Positions 24,311 to 35,605 of a stretch of DNA of 64,000 nt are shown in pieces. How positions within the stretch are numbered: position 1 is the stretch's first letter; each line of letters opens with the position of its first letter. The notes beneath the pieces are model-generated. The model saw nothing but the letters and a program-made list of their open reading frames with translations, did not search any database and was not told the origin of the DNA. The DNA is from Megaleporinus macrocephalus (taxonomy: Eukaryota; Chordata; Actinopteri; Characiformes; Anostomidae), in NCBI GenBank assembly GCA_021613375.1, contig CM038714.1, forward strand, positions 43,473,123 through 43,537,122, written 5' to 3'. Position numbers and translations under genes: made by a program.

Positions 24311-24843
24311 GGCAATGATAAACACTAATAAAGAAGGATATGAACAGGGAGTTTGCTACACTAGCAGACCCTACTCCAATGGGTAGGCTTTAAACCAGAT
24401 GTGGGAACGTTGCTGTGAAGATTTGATTGCATTCAACTCCACTGCAACATATGACCAAAGATATTGGATGGTGATCTGTTTCACAGCCCAGAGTATCCCA
24501 GTCCTGTAGAAATATCTGGGCTTTGATCAGGATGGACACAGCAATGTTCCAACATCTGGTTTAAAGCCTCCCCATTGGAGTAGTGTCTGCTAGTGTAGCA
24601 AACTCCTGTTCATATCTTTCTTTATTAGTGTTTATCATTGCCACACTAGCAGACACTACTCCAATGGGGAGGCTTTAAACCAGATGTTGGATCGTTGCTG
24701 TGAAGATTTGATTGCATTCAACTCCACTCCAACATATGACCAAAGATATGGGATGGTGACCAGCCCCTCCTCTGTTTTAACAGCCCAGAGTATCCTAGTC
24801 CTGTAGAAATATCTGGGCTTTGATCAGGATGGACACAGCAGAC
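24311..24843. mobile_element. Foldback element with three alternating arms
   Basis: Arm 1 (24311-24408) is nearly the reverse complement of arm 2 (24545-24642). Arm 2 is followed by arm 3, and 24548-24596 is a perfect 49-bp inverted repeat with 24642-24690 around a 45-bp loop. Sequence after arm 1 (24411-24543) recurs after arm 3 (24691-24841) as a direct repeat. The landmark CTTTAAACCAGATGT is present in arms 1 and 3. No coding potential. It is most likely a palindromic MITE duplicated or rearranged in place. Confidence 0.92.
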
Positions 24844-25195
24844 AAACCTGTTGTATTTTTGTTTGCTTTTAAAGGCTCTGGAGTAAATTAGTTAAGGGAG
24901 TTGGAAGTTACAATGAGATCATTTTAAAGGCTGCAAAATGGTCATCAAAAGAAAAATACGTAGCTGAGCTGTAAAATAGCTGACTATTGTCAACTTCTAT
25001 GTAACTGTATACAGTAGTTACTAAATAGCAGCTCAAATGGCTTTAAATTACAAATGAAACCTGAAATATAGGTAGGTATAGGTACATAATATTTGAATTA
25101 TAATAATTTGAATAGCCCATCCCCTATCATTATGTTTATCATTACTAAGGTATTTTGCTTGTAAGCACCGCCTCTCAGCGCCCCCATAGGGCATA
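24844..25195. other. Non-coding sequence
   Basis: No recognised feature except a short AC run that begins at about 25198. Confidence 0.4.
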
Positions 25196-25555
25196 TACAT
25201 ACACACACACACCCCCTCACACCTGATCACAATCACCAATTCACCTGCAGCTTATTAGCAGGACCATATAGTCTCTCATTGTATGTATGTAATGAATGAT
25301 TGTGACATTGCTTGTGACACCGTTACATTTATTTATCTCTGAAGCCCGCGTCTAGCCGGCCTTCCGTTTTGTTCCAGTAGTGCCATTCTCTCCACAGCGG
25401 GGACCTGCCGTCCTCCTTGGAGTCCTCGAAGCCGCTGGACTCGCCAATCCATCTGAGCACCTTGTTTCACAGCTCCTACCCTTGTTTGAGTTAATAAAGC
25501 CTTGCATATGGATCATAACCAAATGTCCAAGTCTGAATCGTTACAGTGCTTTTCA
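25196..25555. mobile_element. LTR-like segment (possible solo LTR)
   Basis: Contains ACCTGCAGCTTATTAGCAGG, a later C-rich 5'-UTR-like part, an AATAAAGCC signal near 25494 and an end of type GTCTGAATCGTTACAG. This order is typical of fish Ty3/Gypsy long terminal repeats. No second LTR, gag or pol was seen, and no target duplication could be fixed. A SINE-like or other element is possible. Confidence 0.45.
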
Positions 25556-26667
25556 GATACATAATTTTAGTGACACAACAGAAAGAAAAAAGAAGAGAAA
25601 ACTGAATCTCTATAATAAATGTATGATATATGATATGATAGGTGTTTTATCATTGATATACCACACATAAGCACTTTATAAAATGTTATAAAGCTGTTGG
25701 TTGAATATTTGTCAATATTTTAAGACTGAGGGGTTTCAAAACTTCTAATGTAATACAGTGTCTAATGAAATATAAAGTAGTAAAAAGTAATCAGATTATG
25801 TTTCTTTGACCTACTAGGATTACAATTACATTTTTTTTACATTCTTTTCAGGTGGTCAGTATTCTGGCACAGAAATTTAACAGTGAAGGAAAATGCATCT
25901 TGGAGATTTACATCTCAAAATCTTTATTTTGAATAAGTCTTTTATCATTTTTTGCTTGTAGCTCTTGATTTGATTGCCTACTTTGTTACAACAAAAAAAA
26001 CTAGCAAACCAACAAGCACAAAACAAAAAGTCAGTTATGCTAAATGTCATAATAGCCTGTGAAGCATATTCTCTTCTGTAGCGATGCTCTGTTGATGGCT
26101 AGAAGAACTCTTCGATGATACAGACTTTACTTTCAAATATGTATATTTATTAGATAAGTCCAGCATCATTTCTAACATCTGATATTCAATCTTCTGATGT
26201 TAAATAGAGGTTCTTGGCCAAATGTTTCTCTGTCCTGGGCCTTAATTCTGCTACTTTTATACACCTGTTATGACGAACATTCCAGAGGGACAATGCATAT
26301 TTTGCCCTTATTTGACTGGGGTACACAGAGTCCAATATAAGAGACCTTTCCTTAGGATAAGCATGTGCTACTGTTCTAGAAATAACATCTCCTATCATAC
26401 CAGTTTGTCTCTAGACACAGTGTCTAACTTATAAAATGTGGCAAATTAATAAACAGGGGAAGAAAGTAACCTTTCTTTCTGTAAAACGTTAACCCAAAGT
26501 ACGCTTAACCTGTAAATTCTGGAAAGTAGAAATATATAGTTACATAAACTGCAATATAACATACAGCTGTCTGTCAAAACTAAACATCTGGACACCTGGA
26601 CACACCCTAAAAACTGCAAACACTCTGGCTGAAAACAATGGATGTCAACCGTACATACTCTGTTTAC
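25556..26667. other. AT-rich non-coding sequence
   Basis: Nothing recognised. Small minus-strand ORFs at 26186-26398 and 26446-26676 have no known similarity. Confidence 0.45.
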
Positions 26668-27743
26668 TATGTACACAAAGCATTAAAACCATCTCCTTGC
26701 TTTTACACTTATTGTCCATTTTATCAGCTCTCCTTACCATGTAGGAGATCTTTGTACAGTCGTGGCCAAAAGTTTTGAGAATGGCACAAATTTTGGTTAT
26801 TAAAAAGTTTCTCAGTCTCAGTTTTTATGGTGGCAATTTGTATTAACTCTACATTGTGAGGATTGATCAGATGAATTGTAATTAATTGCAAAGTCATTCC
26901 CTACCATGAAAAATGGCCTCATCACAAAAAATACTGCATTCCAGCCACTGCATTTTAGCCCTACAACATGGCCAGCAAACATAATTTCAGTGATGATCTT
27001 GTTAGCTAAGAAGAAAGGGTTAATGAGGACAAGACTCTGTCATGCTAATTAGAAGAGCAGACTGGTTGCTTTAAAGTTTTCTTCTGTTAACCATGGTTAC
27101 CTCCATGAAAACATGTGCAGTCATCATTGCATTGCATCAAAAGGGTTTCACAGGCAAAGACATTGCTGCTTGTACGGTAGAACCCAAATCAACCATTTAT
27201 CCAATCATCAAGAACTTCAAGGAGAGTGGTTCAGTTGCAGTGAAGAAGGCTTCAAGGCCCAAGAAAGTCAAGCAAGCATCAGGACCATCTCCCTAACAGG
27301 ATGCAGCTATGAGATCAGGTCACCACCAGTGCAGGGCTTGCTCAGGAATGGCCGAGGGCAGGCGTGAGAGCATCCGAACGCATAGTGAGATGAAGGCTGT
27401 TGGAGCATGGCTTGGTGCCAAGAAGGGCAGCAAAGAAGTCACTTCTCTCAAAGAAAAACATCAAGGACAGACTGACATTCTGCATGAAGTACAGGGGTTG
27501 GACTGTAGAGGACAGGGGTAAAGTTATTTTCTCTGATTGTTTGGGACATCTGGAAAAATAATTGTCCGGAGAAGAAATGGTGAACACTGTTTTATGCCAA
27601 CAGTAAAGCATCCTGAGACCATTCATATATGGGGTTGCTTCTCATCCAAGGGTTGTGGGTTCACTCAAAATTTAGCCTAAAACACTGCTATAAATAAGGA
27701 ATTGTATCAAAACATTGTCCAAGAGCAACTTCTCCCAACTATT

Positions 27744-29665
27744 AAGTTAAGCAGTTAACTATTAAGTTAAGCAGTTAAGCTGTTAAGCAGGTGTTAAGAG
27801 GGCCAAAGCTGCATATGCTCTGAAAATCCAGGGACACTTCTCCTCCCAGGATCCTAGGAGCATGTGGAGGGGAATTAAGTGCATCACAGACTATAAAACC
27901 AGAGATGCACAATGTTCCAAAGACCCCTCCCTGCCCGAGGCTCTCAACAAATTCTATGCCCGCTTTGAGGACCCTGACACCCCGCCCAGCATAAGACTCA
28001 CCCCTCCACCTGGAGAAGTACCCCTCTGTGTGACACCAGCAGAGGTAAGGAGGACCCTCAGGAGGATCAACCCCCGGAAAAGTGCTGGTCCGGATAATAT
28101 ACCCGGACGAGTACTACGGGAGTGCGCTGATCAGATCTCCGAGGTCCTGGCAGACATTTTCAATGTCTCCCTCACCCAGGCAGCTGTTCCCACCTGCCTG
28201 AAGACCGCCACCATCATCCCGGTCCCCAAGAGCTCCACAGTGACAGGTCTGAATGACTACCGGCCGATAGCTCTCACGCCGATAGTCACTAAATGCTTTG
28301 AAAGACTGGTTATGACCCACATCAAAGCCACCATCGACGTCACTGTGGACCCACACCAGTACGCCTACAGGAGGAACCGATCCACAGACGATGCCATTTC
28401 CTCTGTGGTCCACACTGCCCTCACCCACCTGGAGCAGAAGGACTCTTATGTCCGTATGCTCTTTGTGGACTTCACTTCCGCCTTTAACACCATGATACCC
28501 CAGACACTGACAGATAAGCTCTCCTCACTTGGTCTGCGCTCTTCTCTTTGCAACTGGGTCCTGGACTTCCTGACCAACAGGCCGCAGTCTGTGAGGATCC
28601 ACAACCTCTCCTCCTCCACCACAATCCTCAGCACTGGCTCCCCTCAGGGCTGTGTGTTGAGCCCCCTTTTGTTCACGCTGCTCACATATGACTGCTCACC
28701 CATCCACCCAGGCTGTCATATTGTGAAGTTTGCGGACGACACGGCAGTGGTCGGATGCATCACAAACAGTGATGAGTCTGGCTACAGACGGGAGGTAGAA
28801 CACCTGGAGGGTTGGTGCAGAAAGAACAACCTCTGCATCAACATAAAGAAGACGAAGGAGATGATTGTGGACTTCAGAAGGGGCAGACATGCCCACCTCC
28901 CCCTGCATGTCGGAGGGTCTGCGGTGGAAGTGGTCTCCAGCTACAGGTACTTGGGTGTTCACCTGAGCAACAACCTCACCTGGAGCAACAACACTTCCAG
29001 CCTGGTCAGGAAGGCACATCAGCGGCTCTACTTCCTCAGGCGGCTGAGGCGAGCTGGGCTCGGGAGCTCGGTCCTCACCTCCTTCTACAGATGTGTGGTG
29101 GAGAGCGTTCTATGCTCCAGCATCAACGTGTGGCACGGAAGCTGCTCTGCTGCAGACAGGAAAGCTCTGCAGAGGGTGGTGAAGGCTGCACAGAGGTCTG
29201 TCGGAGTCAGCCTCCCCACCACCACGGACATATACACCTCCAGATGCAGGAAGAGGGCCACCTGCATCATGAAGGACCCCACTCATCCAGCACACTCACT
29301 GTTTGTCCCGCTCCCCTCAGGCAGGAGGCTGCGGAGCGTTAAGTGTAGAACGAACAGACTGAGGAACAGCTTCATTCCGGAAGCTGTAAGACTTTTAAAC
29401 GCCACTTAGTGGAACCACTGCACTGACACTTTTACTGCACTGACACTTTTACGACACCAGTCACTTTTATACACTCTGCTGCTACCTTCTCCATTCCTGT
29501 TTATTTTATTTTCATATATTTTATATATTATGGATATTTTATTTATTTAAGTACTGCTGTCTGGGTAAAACTGGGTCCTTGGGTACCACAATTTCGTTCC
29601 ACCCCATGTACCACATGTGATGCGAATGACAATAAAGTCTCCTTGAATCCTTGAATCCTTGAATC
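27744..29665 (+). mobile_element. 5'-truncated non-LTR retrotransposon (L2/CR1-like)
   Basis: A LINE inserted in the Tc1 element. The 5' end lacks the endonuclease and adjoins two copies of a 19-bp motif (about 27737-27775) that look like insertion filler. The 3' end has AATAAA at 29631-29636 and a tail of three TTGAATCC units. CTAT at 27739-27742 and 29666-29669 may be a 4-bp target duplication. GC content is clearly higher than the surroundings. Placement in the L2/CR1 group is from protein flavour only; Rex1/Babar is an alternative. Confidence 0.85.
27787..29409 (+). CDS. LINE reverse transcriptase, partial, open frame
   Basis: RNA-directed DNA polymerase that copies LINE RNA at the insertion site. 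The frame is open from about 27787 (stop at 27784) to the stop at 29407-29409. The first ATG, at 27862, gives 515 residues, but reading continues upstream without it ([12 protein letters not shown]), so the ATG is not a natural start. Numbered from it: [13 protein letters not shown] near 73-85, RPIALTP near 134-140, motif [11 protein letters not shown] at 201-210, [12 protein letters not shown] at 260-271, catalytic FADD at 290-293, and a C-terminal part ending in a basic [18 protein letters not shown] stretch. The endonuclease domain is missing. No stops or frameshifts, unlike the host Tc1, so the insertion is younger. Confidence 0.92.
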   Translation, partial: AGVKRAKAAYALKIQGHFSSQDPRSMWRGIKCITDYKTRDAQCSKDPSLPEALNKFYARFEDPDTPPSIRLTPPPGEVPLCVTPAEVRRTLRRINPRKSAGPDNIPGRVLRECADQISEVLADIFNVSLTQAAVPTCLKTATIIPVPKSSTVTGLNDYRPIALTPIVTKCFERLVMTHIKATIDVTVDPHQYAYRRNRSTDDAISSVVHTALTHLEQKDSYVRMLFVDFTSAFNTMIPQTLTDKLSSLGLRSSLCNWVLDFLTNRPQSVRIHNLSSSTTILSTGSPQGCVLSPLLFTLLTYDCSPIHPGCHIVKFADDTAVVGCITNSDESGYRREVEHLEGWCRKNNLCINIKKTKEMIVDFRRGRHAHLPLHVGGSAVEVVSSYRYLGVHLSNNLTWSNNTSSLVRKAHQRLYFLRRLRRAGLGSSVLTSFYRCVVESVLCSSINVWHGSCSAADRKALQRVVKAAQRSVGVSLPTTTDIYTSRCRKRATCIMKDPTHPAHSLFVPLPSGRRLRSVKCRTNRLRNSFIPEAVRLLNAT

Positions 29666-30410
29666 CTATCTAGGAGCAATTTGGAGATGAACAATGCTTT
29701 TTCCAGCATGATGGAGCCCCATGCCACAAGGCAAAAGTGGTAACCAAATGGCTCAGTGAACAAATTTTTTTAATTTTGGCTCAATCCCATTCAGAACCTG
29801 TGGTCAGTCCTCAAAAAGAGGGTGGACAAACAAAAATCCAGAAACTGTGATCAACTTCAAGCACTGATTAGCAAGAATGGGTTGCCATCATTCAAGATTT
29901 TATCCAGAACCTGATATTCAGCATGTTGTGTTGCCGAAGGGTCAACACTAAATATTAAGTCTTTGCTTAAACTGGATGTATTTGTCAATAAAAAGTTAAC
30001 CTATTATACCATATAAAAAACATCTGACAACAGGTTCTAAACAAACTGAGGCAGCAAACTTTGTGGAAGCCAAAATTTGTGCCTTTCTCAAAACATTTGA
30101 CCACTACTGTAGGTCTACAATTGCACACTGTAGGCCACCTTGTTCTTCAGTGGTCAAAACACCCACACAACCACCAAAGAGCAGGTGTCGAATCCACTCA
30201 TCCACCAACACCAATTCAGTGTTACTACAGTACTGAGAATAATCCGCCACCCACATAATGCTCGCTCCGTGGTGGTCCTGTGGGGAACCTGAAGAATAAA
30301 GAACAGAGTAAAAGAAGGATGACAAACTGTGCAGAGTAACAGATGCGCTACAGTCTGTAATTATGGGAATGACGAAACAGACAATGAATGACATAGTTAG
30401 GTGTTCCTAA

Positions 30411-31319
30411 TAATTGTTTAAATTGTTGTATGTAAGCTATACCCTTGACTACTTCCCCCAACTGTCAGACCAAATATCCATCCCTGCTAAGTTGGCTCAA
30501 TTGCTTATTTTTACAAACAAGAGGTTTATATACCAGAAAAACAATAAAAGTGCTCACACAGTCATGCTCCCACCAGGCTTCCATTTACAGTGAAAACAAT
30601 GTGTTCGCGTGTATCTGCTCTGTAGCGCTGAAGATGGCTCTCAGAGACCAAGTGGCTCTCATGCCAGCACTTCTGACAATTTTTATACAATATGGTCTCT
30701 GTTTATAGGCATTTCAGTGGGAAATTTTGTCCACTCATGGTGAGAGCTGCCTTCCAATAGCTTTTCTAATCAAAACATATAATCTTCATGACTGGACTGT
30801 CAACACTTGACTGGGAAAACTTCTACAACATCCATTAGCACTGACTTTACAGTGCAGGCTAATCCCCATCAGCCCCACTTTTTTCAGCATGTAATCGCAT
30901 AAGCAAACCTCACATGCTCAACTGGAAATACTCTCCATTTCATTCTTGAAAAGTGTCTAAACAGGCTTAAACGTCTAAAAAATCATGCCAACAGAAGCAG
31001 GCATGTTCATAGTTTTGGAAGAAGTCTGGAAACTGCGGCAGGAGTGCAGGTGCAGGACTCAAGCTGAAGTCCAAAACACACTAATACATGTGCATTCAGG
31101 TAATTATGAACAATAGAATAACACAATTCATTACATTCAGTGGTTAGGTAATGAATTAATGGTTTATTCAGCAGTTGTAATTTTTAAAAAGCTACAAATT
31201 AAACAAAGGGTGTTGAGAAATTTCTCTTTAATAGTATAAATATTAGAATGAAAAGTAATTATAATATATTGTAACCCAATTGCTCTAAAAGTAAACGTAG
31301 GAAAATAAAACAATAAATA
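30411..31319. other. Non-coding sequence
   Basis: No gene recognised. The frame 30445-30708 has no known similarity. AT-rich toward 31100-31320. Confidence 0.4.
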
Positions 31320-32775
31320 AATGAACGCTAATCAGAGTACAAACATTGGCTTTCCAGATCTCAGTCCAGGTCACTTTCCTCTCAACCGCGTTCTCCCATC
31401 TTGTCCAAGCCCCCTGTTGTCTCATTCCCACTGCCTTGCATGGTCTTGCCTTCTCCACAGCTGCTCTTACCTCCTCTTGAACAAGGCACTGCCTCTCCTT
31501 CCCTCTTGTGTTCCTTATGGGAATTGGAAAGAATCCTAACCCGACTCAGCCTCTTGTGGCCACTCCCACCAGGCTCCTGTGACCCAGCCTTGCCTCAGCC
31601 TCTTGGACAGCCTCCTCCGCCCTCCACTTCCTGCCCGTCCTCACTTGGATTCCAGCTTTGGCCACCTTTGGATCACTAGAGTCCCTGTACTGTACCAACT
31701 CTCTACCTCTTACAACCTTGAATTTCTCTTCCAAGGATTTGAAGGGCAGCTGCAGTTTGTTGTTGCGCCCATAGAGTGTGATGCTGTTTAGGCTCTTTGG
31801 TAACCCAAGCCATCTCTGGAGGTGGTTGCTGACCTTCCTCTCTAAGGTCTCAACTGTGGAGATTGGGACGATTGGTAGACAAGGAGGGGCCACAGGATCC
31901 TAGGAAGGGCGCCATGCTGGTAGACCCAGGCTTTGAACTTTCCAGGTAGACCAGACTTGTCCACGCATTTCAGCCAGCCATCCAACTCAATGCAGGTTAA
32001 CTGGATAGATGTTGAGTCTTTCTAAGAGCTGTCAAAAACCTTGCCCAAACTCTTGCCTGGCTTCTGTGTGATCGTTGGAATGGCTGTGCCTGCAATGTAA
32101 AACGGTAACTTATCTTCCATCTTTCCTTTACTCAGCACCAAGGATCTTGATTTGGCAGGTTTGAAACGCATCCAGGACCACTTCATCAGCTTCTCTAGTC
32201 CCTTCAGAATCCACCAGCAGCCTGGGGCTTACTCTGTTGTGACTGTCAGGTTACCATGAACGCCCTGATGGGTGGCTGCCGTTGTCCAGAATTCGTTCAG
32301 GGCCCTCTACACTCTAACTTAGCGGACTTGGTGAGCAAATTCATTGCCAGGGAGAACAAAGTCGCAGAGATGTGATGATACTGATCTCCACTTCATGGCA
32401 ACTAGATGTAGTTGCTCCAGAAGAGCCCCTCATCCTAAAGTTGTTGTAATAATCAGCGATTATGTCTCTACACTGAATAGGGACATGATGTTTTATCAGA
32501 ATGAGCTGGACTAACTTGTGTGGAATGGAGCCGAATGCATTTGCCAGGTCAAGCCATAACACTGACAGGTTGCCTTTGTTCTCTCTGGCCTCCCGAATTA
32601 GCTGTGTCGCCACACCGGCATGCTCCACACAGCCCGGCATTCCTGAAATGCCACCCTTGTGGACTGATGTGTCAATATAGATGTTCTTTGTCAGGTGGGT
32701 GCACAGCCTCTTGGAAATGGCACTGAAGGAGATCTTTGCTTCAATGCACAGTAGGGAGATTATGCAGAACTGGTC
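31320..32775 (-). pseudogene. Broken reverse transcriptase of a second non-LTR type
   Basis: On the minus strand recognisable pieces appear in order: IDTSVHKGG, CVEHAGVATQLIREARE, WLDLANAFGSIPHKLVQ (32640-32341, motif A aspartate present), then after frameshifts ELDGWL, KSGLPGKFKAW, ERKVSNHLQRWLGLP, IQVRTGRKWRAEEA and, near 31350-31470, GAWTRWENAVERKVTW. Where the catalytic pair is expected (near 32251-32264) the DNA reads ATGGTAACC on that strand, so the aspartates appear lost. It matches a family often seen in fish as an unnamed reverse transcriptase; its clade (perhaps one with a restriction-like endonuclease) is uncertain. Confidence 0.78.
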
Positions 32776-32834
32776 AAGCTATAGGTAGTCATAGAACACT
32801 AATAAGTTCTAATCACATACTTCAATGTGAAGTG
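32776..32834. other. Short spacer
   Basis: Nothing recognised between the reverse transcriptase relic and the family A copy. Confidence 0.3.
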
Positions 32835-33060
32835 TTTTAGTTAGCATATCGTTGCTCTCCAAAGAACAGCATGTATCTCCATTTTTGGTGATTTTTACTG
32901 TTCTACATTGTTTGAGCATGATTCATGATGAATGGACCAATAGAAATGCTCCAAAATAGCTTGGAAATAACTCTGGTACCAAGTTTTTGTCCTCTCCTGT
33001 AAAGAGATACTTGTTTTTCATTGGACAGCGACAATAATACTAATAAGGTGTTTACTTTTG
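32835..33060 (-). mobile_element. Family A dispersed element, minus-strand copy
   Basis: Contains CATGATGAATGGACCAATAG, GAAATGCTCCAAAATAGCTT and, at its right edge, TTTTTCATTGGACAGCGAC, the reverse complement of the proposed terminal repeat GCTGTCCAATGAAAAACA seen at 46853. A shorter minus-strand piece follows at 33895-34000 (TGATGAATGGACCAAAGCTT). Confidence 0.75.
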
Positions 33061-33169
33061 GTGTGTGGGCCATATTTGCTTACAGTTGTATGCAACACCC
33101 CTGGTTAGTTGTAACCCAAACCCCATGTTTGTTGTTCCTCAGTCAAAATATCTGCATCCCCAACTACAA
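33061..33169. other. Short spacer
   Basis: Nothing recognised. Confidence 0.3.
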
Positions 33170-33815
33170 AAAAAGTTGTGTCACTGTGTAAAATGTAAAT
33201 AAATACATTAAAAAACTGAATATAATAATTGGCAAATCTCATAGGTTTTTTATTCACAATAAAACATAAAACACACAGCGGATGATGAATGTGAGAAATT
33301 TGTACTTTTCATGAGAAATATTAACTCATTTAAAATGGCAGCAGCATATCTCAAGAAGTTGGAACAAGGCAACAAAAGGCTGGATAATTAAGTGGTATTA
33401 ATAAAAAACAGCTGGAGAGATCTCAAGAGTCTTTCAGAAGCCAGAGGAGCAGAGGTTCACCAATCAGTGAAAATAATAATGCATTTAAAAGACAAAATTG
33501 TGAAAACTTGTGAATATCCCACCATCTACAGTACATAATATCATCAAAAGATTCTTAAAGTCTGCAGAAATCTCAGTGTGCAGGGGACAAGGCCGAAAAC
33601 CTACACAGTGGTAAACATGGACATGTCCCAACTTTTTTTAATACATATTTAATACATTTAATATTAAATTGTGTCACCTTTAACATCTGATATGTGTTCT
33701 ATTGTTCTATTGTGAATACATTATGGGTCTATAAGATTTGCAAATCATTGCATTTTGCTTTTAAATTACATTTATTTGCATTTTACACAGCGTCCCAATT
33801 TTTTGAAATTGGGAT
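33170..33815. mobile_element. Degraded DNA transposon remnant
   Basis: Recognisable from a common fish family: near the left end GGCAAATCTCATAGGTTTTT, then CAGCATATCTCAAGAAGTTG, AACAAGGCAACAAAAGGCTG, CAGAGGTTCACCAATC, CTACAGTACATAATATCATC and GGGACAAGGCCGAAAACC. The right end has AGATTTGCAAATCATTGC and CAGCGTCCCAATTTTTT. The central protein-coding part is deleted, so this is an internally deleted copy. The superfamily is not certain. Confidence 0.72.
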
Positions 33816-34789
33816 TTTACTTAAATGTATTGCTCAGAGTATCGTCAGCTATTGGCTTCTACATCAACCAGCATTAACCTTTGAATTTTAATACAGCAGC
33901 TGCCGTTGTTTACATTGTGTAAAAATGTAATGATGAATGGACCAAAGCTTCAGAATCAATTCCATTAACTCACATTAAAAATAGAATTCTTGCCCTCTAT
34001 TTTAAAGTTGATATTTTGGAGATACTGTTTGAGATCATAGTGACTTTTTTTCAGTAATTTCAATGTAGCCTCACGGATATAATTGACTGTTGTTTTGTGA
34101 TAAAACTTCATAAAGGCAGACAGTATGAGCAAGGCAATAAAGAGGTCATCTACATTAAAGGACATTACAGTGATGTGGTGTGATTTACTTGGTTCTGAGT
34201 GAAGAAAATGTAATAAATTGATCCAAGTTAGTAAACACTGTTTGAATGCTTATTTAAAAAAGGAAGGAATCAATTACAAATGCTATGAGAAAAATGTTGT
34301 CATGACAGGGTTCTCTGTAGTAGTGGTGGTTATGCCTCACTTAACCAAAAACCCATTCCTGTGTTCTGCATACCTAAGAATTTTTAAATCCTAAGAATCT
34401 TTAAATCTGTCCCTGCACTTAAGGGCCACTTCACAAGGACATTGTCAGGTTTTTCTGTTGATGGAACTCAGAGGTTCAACTCAGGGCACAAAAGACCCAT
34501 AACACAGCTGGGACTGAAGCAGCCAGGTGCAGCGTATAAAAATCATTACAAATGATATTCACAGTTTTGCTAGGCCAACTCAAGCCTTTTGAGGCCCTAA
34601 GCAGGTACCCCAACTCCTCTTTATATTTCATATGATTGTCAGTTTATCGTAAACATTACAAGCCTATCTACAGCCTGAGAAATCTACATCTGGAGTAGTT
34701 GTTAAACAATCCACTCAGGACTAACATCAGGGATTTGGGGCCCATGAAAAAATATCATATTTGGCCCCATCACCATATGTAACCACTGA
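33816..34789. other. Non-coding sequence
   Basis: Includes the short family A piece at about 33895-34000. The rest is unremarkable; no gene recognised. Confidence 0.4.
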
Positions 34790-35605
34790 CTAAAGTTCAT
34801 TGGTAGGAGTATTGGGATTGGAAGAGAGGGCTTTTTCATTGGTAAGGGTGTAAATATGGGGAGACAATGCTGGTTGATTGGGAGACAATGCTGATTCAGT
34901 GGTAGGGGTATGAAGATTGCGAGACAATGCTGATTCATTGGTAAGGGTGTGAGTATAGGGAGACAATGCTGGTTCATTGGTAGGGTATGGGTATGGGGAA
35001 AGAGGGCTGGTTTATTGGTATGGTTTTGGGGATTGGGAGACAATGCTGGTTCATTGGTAGGGTATGGGGATGGGGAAAGAGGGCTGGTTTATTGTTAGGG
35101 GTTTGGGGATCGGGAGACAATGCTGGTTCATTGGTGGGATATTTGGATGTGGAGACAATGCTGGTTCATTGGTAGGGTATTTGGATGTGGAGACAATGCT
35201 GGTTCATTGGTAAGGGTGTGAGGATAGGGAGACAATGCTGGTTCATTGATAGGGGTATGAGGATGGGGAGACGATGCTGGTTCATTGGTAGGGTATGGGG
35301 ATGGGGAAAGAGGGCTGGTTTATTGGTAGGGTTTTGGGGATTGGGAGACAATGCTGGTTCATTGGTAGGGTAAGGGAATGGGGAAAGAGGGCTGGTTCAT
35401 TGGTAGGGATTTGAGGATAGGGAGACAATGCTGGTTCATTGGTAGGAGTATGAAGATTGCGAGACAATGCTGGCTCATTAGTAGGGGTATGAGGATTGCG
35501 AGACAATGGTGGTTCATTGGTAAGGGTGTGAGGATATGGAGACAATGCTGGCTCATTGGTAAGGGTGTGAGGATAGGGAGACAATGCTGGCTCATTGGCG
35601 CAGTG
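34790..35605. repeat. ~39-bp minisatellite, about 20 units
   Basis: Tandem units of 36-42 bp share GCTGGTTCATTGGTAGGG. Two kinds occur, one ending GGGAGACAATGCTGG and one ending GGGGAAAGAGGGCTGG, and the order partly repeats at a larger scale (compare 35005-35070 with 35307-35380). The unit length varies, so the minus- and plus-strand ORFs here are chance products. Confidence 0.95.

Larger units (their letters stand above)
26757..30109 (+). mobile_element. Decayed Tc1-like transposon carrying a LINE insertion
   Basis: The ends are inverted repeats of about 40 bp (left CAGTCGTGGCCAAAAGTTTT; right end, reverse complement, CAGTAGTGGTCAAATGTTTT), flanked by TA at 26755-26756 and 30110-30111. Without the LINE the length is about 1.43 kb, usual for Tc1. 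The transposase is broken: N-terminal helix-turn-helix frame 27093-27296 (MVTSMKTCAVIIALHQKG), then stops. The second catalytic region survives on the far side of the LINE as FQHDGAPCHKAK near 29701-29736. It cannot encode an active transposase. Confidence 0.93.
26668..30410. mobile_element. Palindromic MITE, split by a Tc1-like insertion
   Basis: The left part (26668-26756) and the right part (30110-30410) read as one element once 26757-30109 is removed: ATCTTTGTA joins GGTCTACAATTGCAC across a TA. The first half (to about 30185) is an imperfect reverse complement of the second (30190-30400), as in the copy at 16116-16400. Shared hallmarks include TTATCAGCTC, GAGAATAATCCGCCACC and GTGGTGGTCCTGTGGGG. 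Non-coding and non-autonomous; class not fixed. Confidence 0.82.

Noticed and set aside
28812..29342. 176-codon plus-strand ORF overlapping the LINE
   Set aside because: It is a shifted-frame shadow of the reverse transcriptase.
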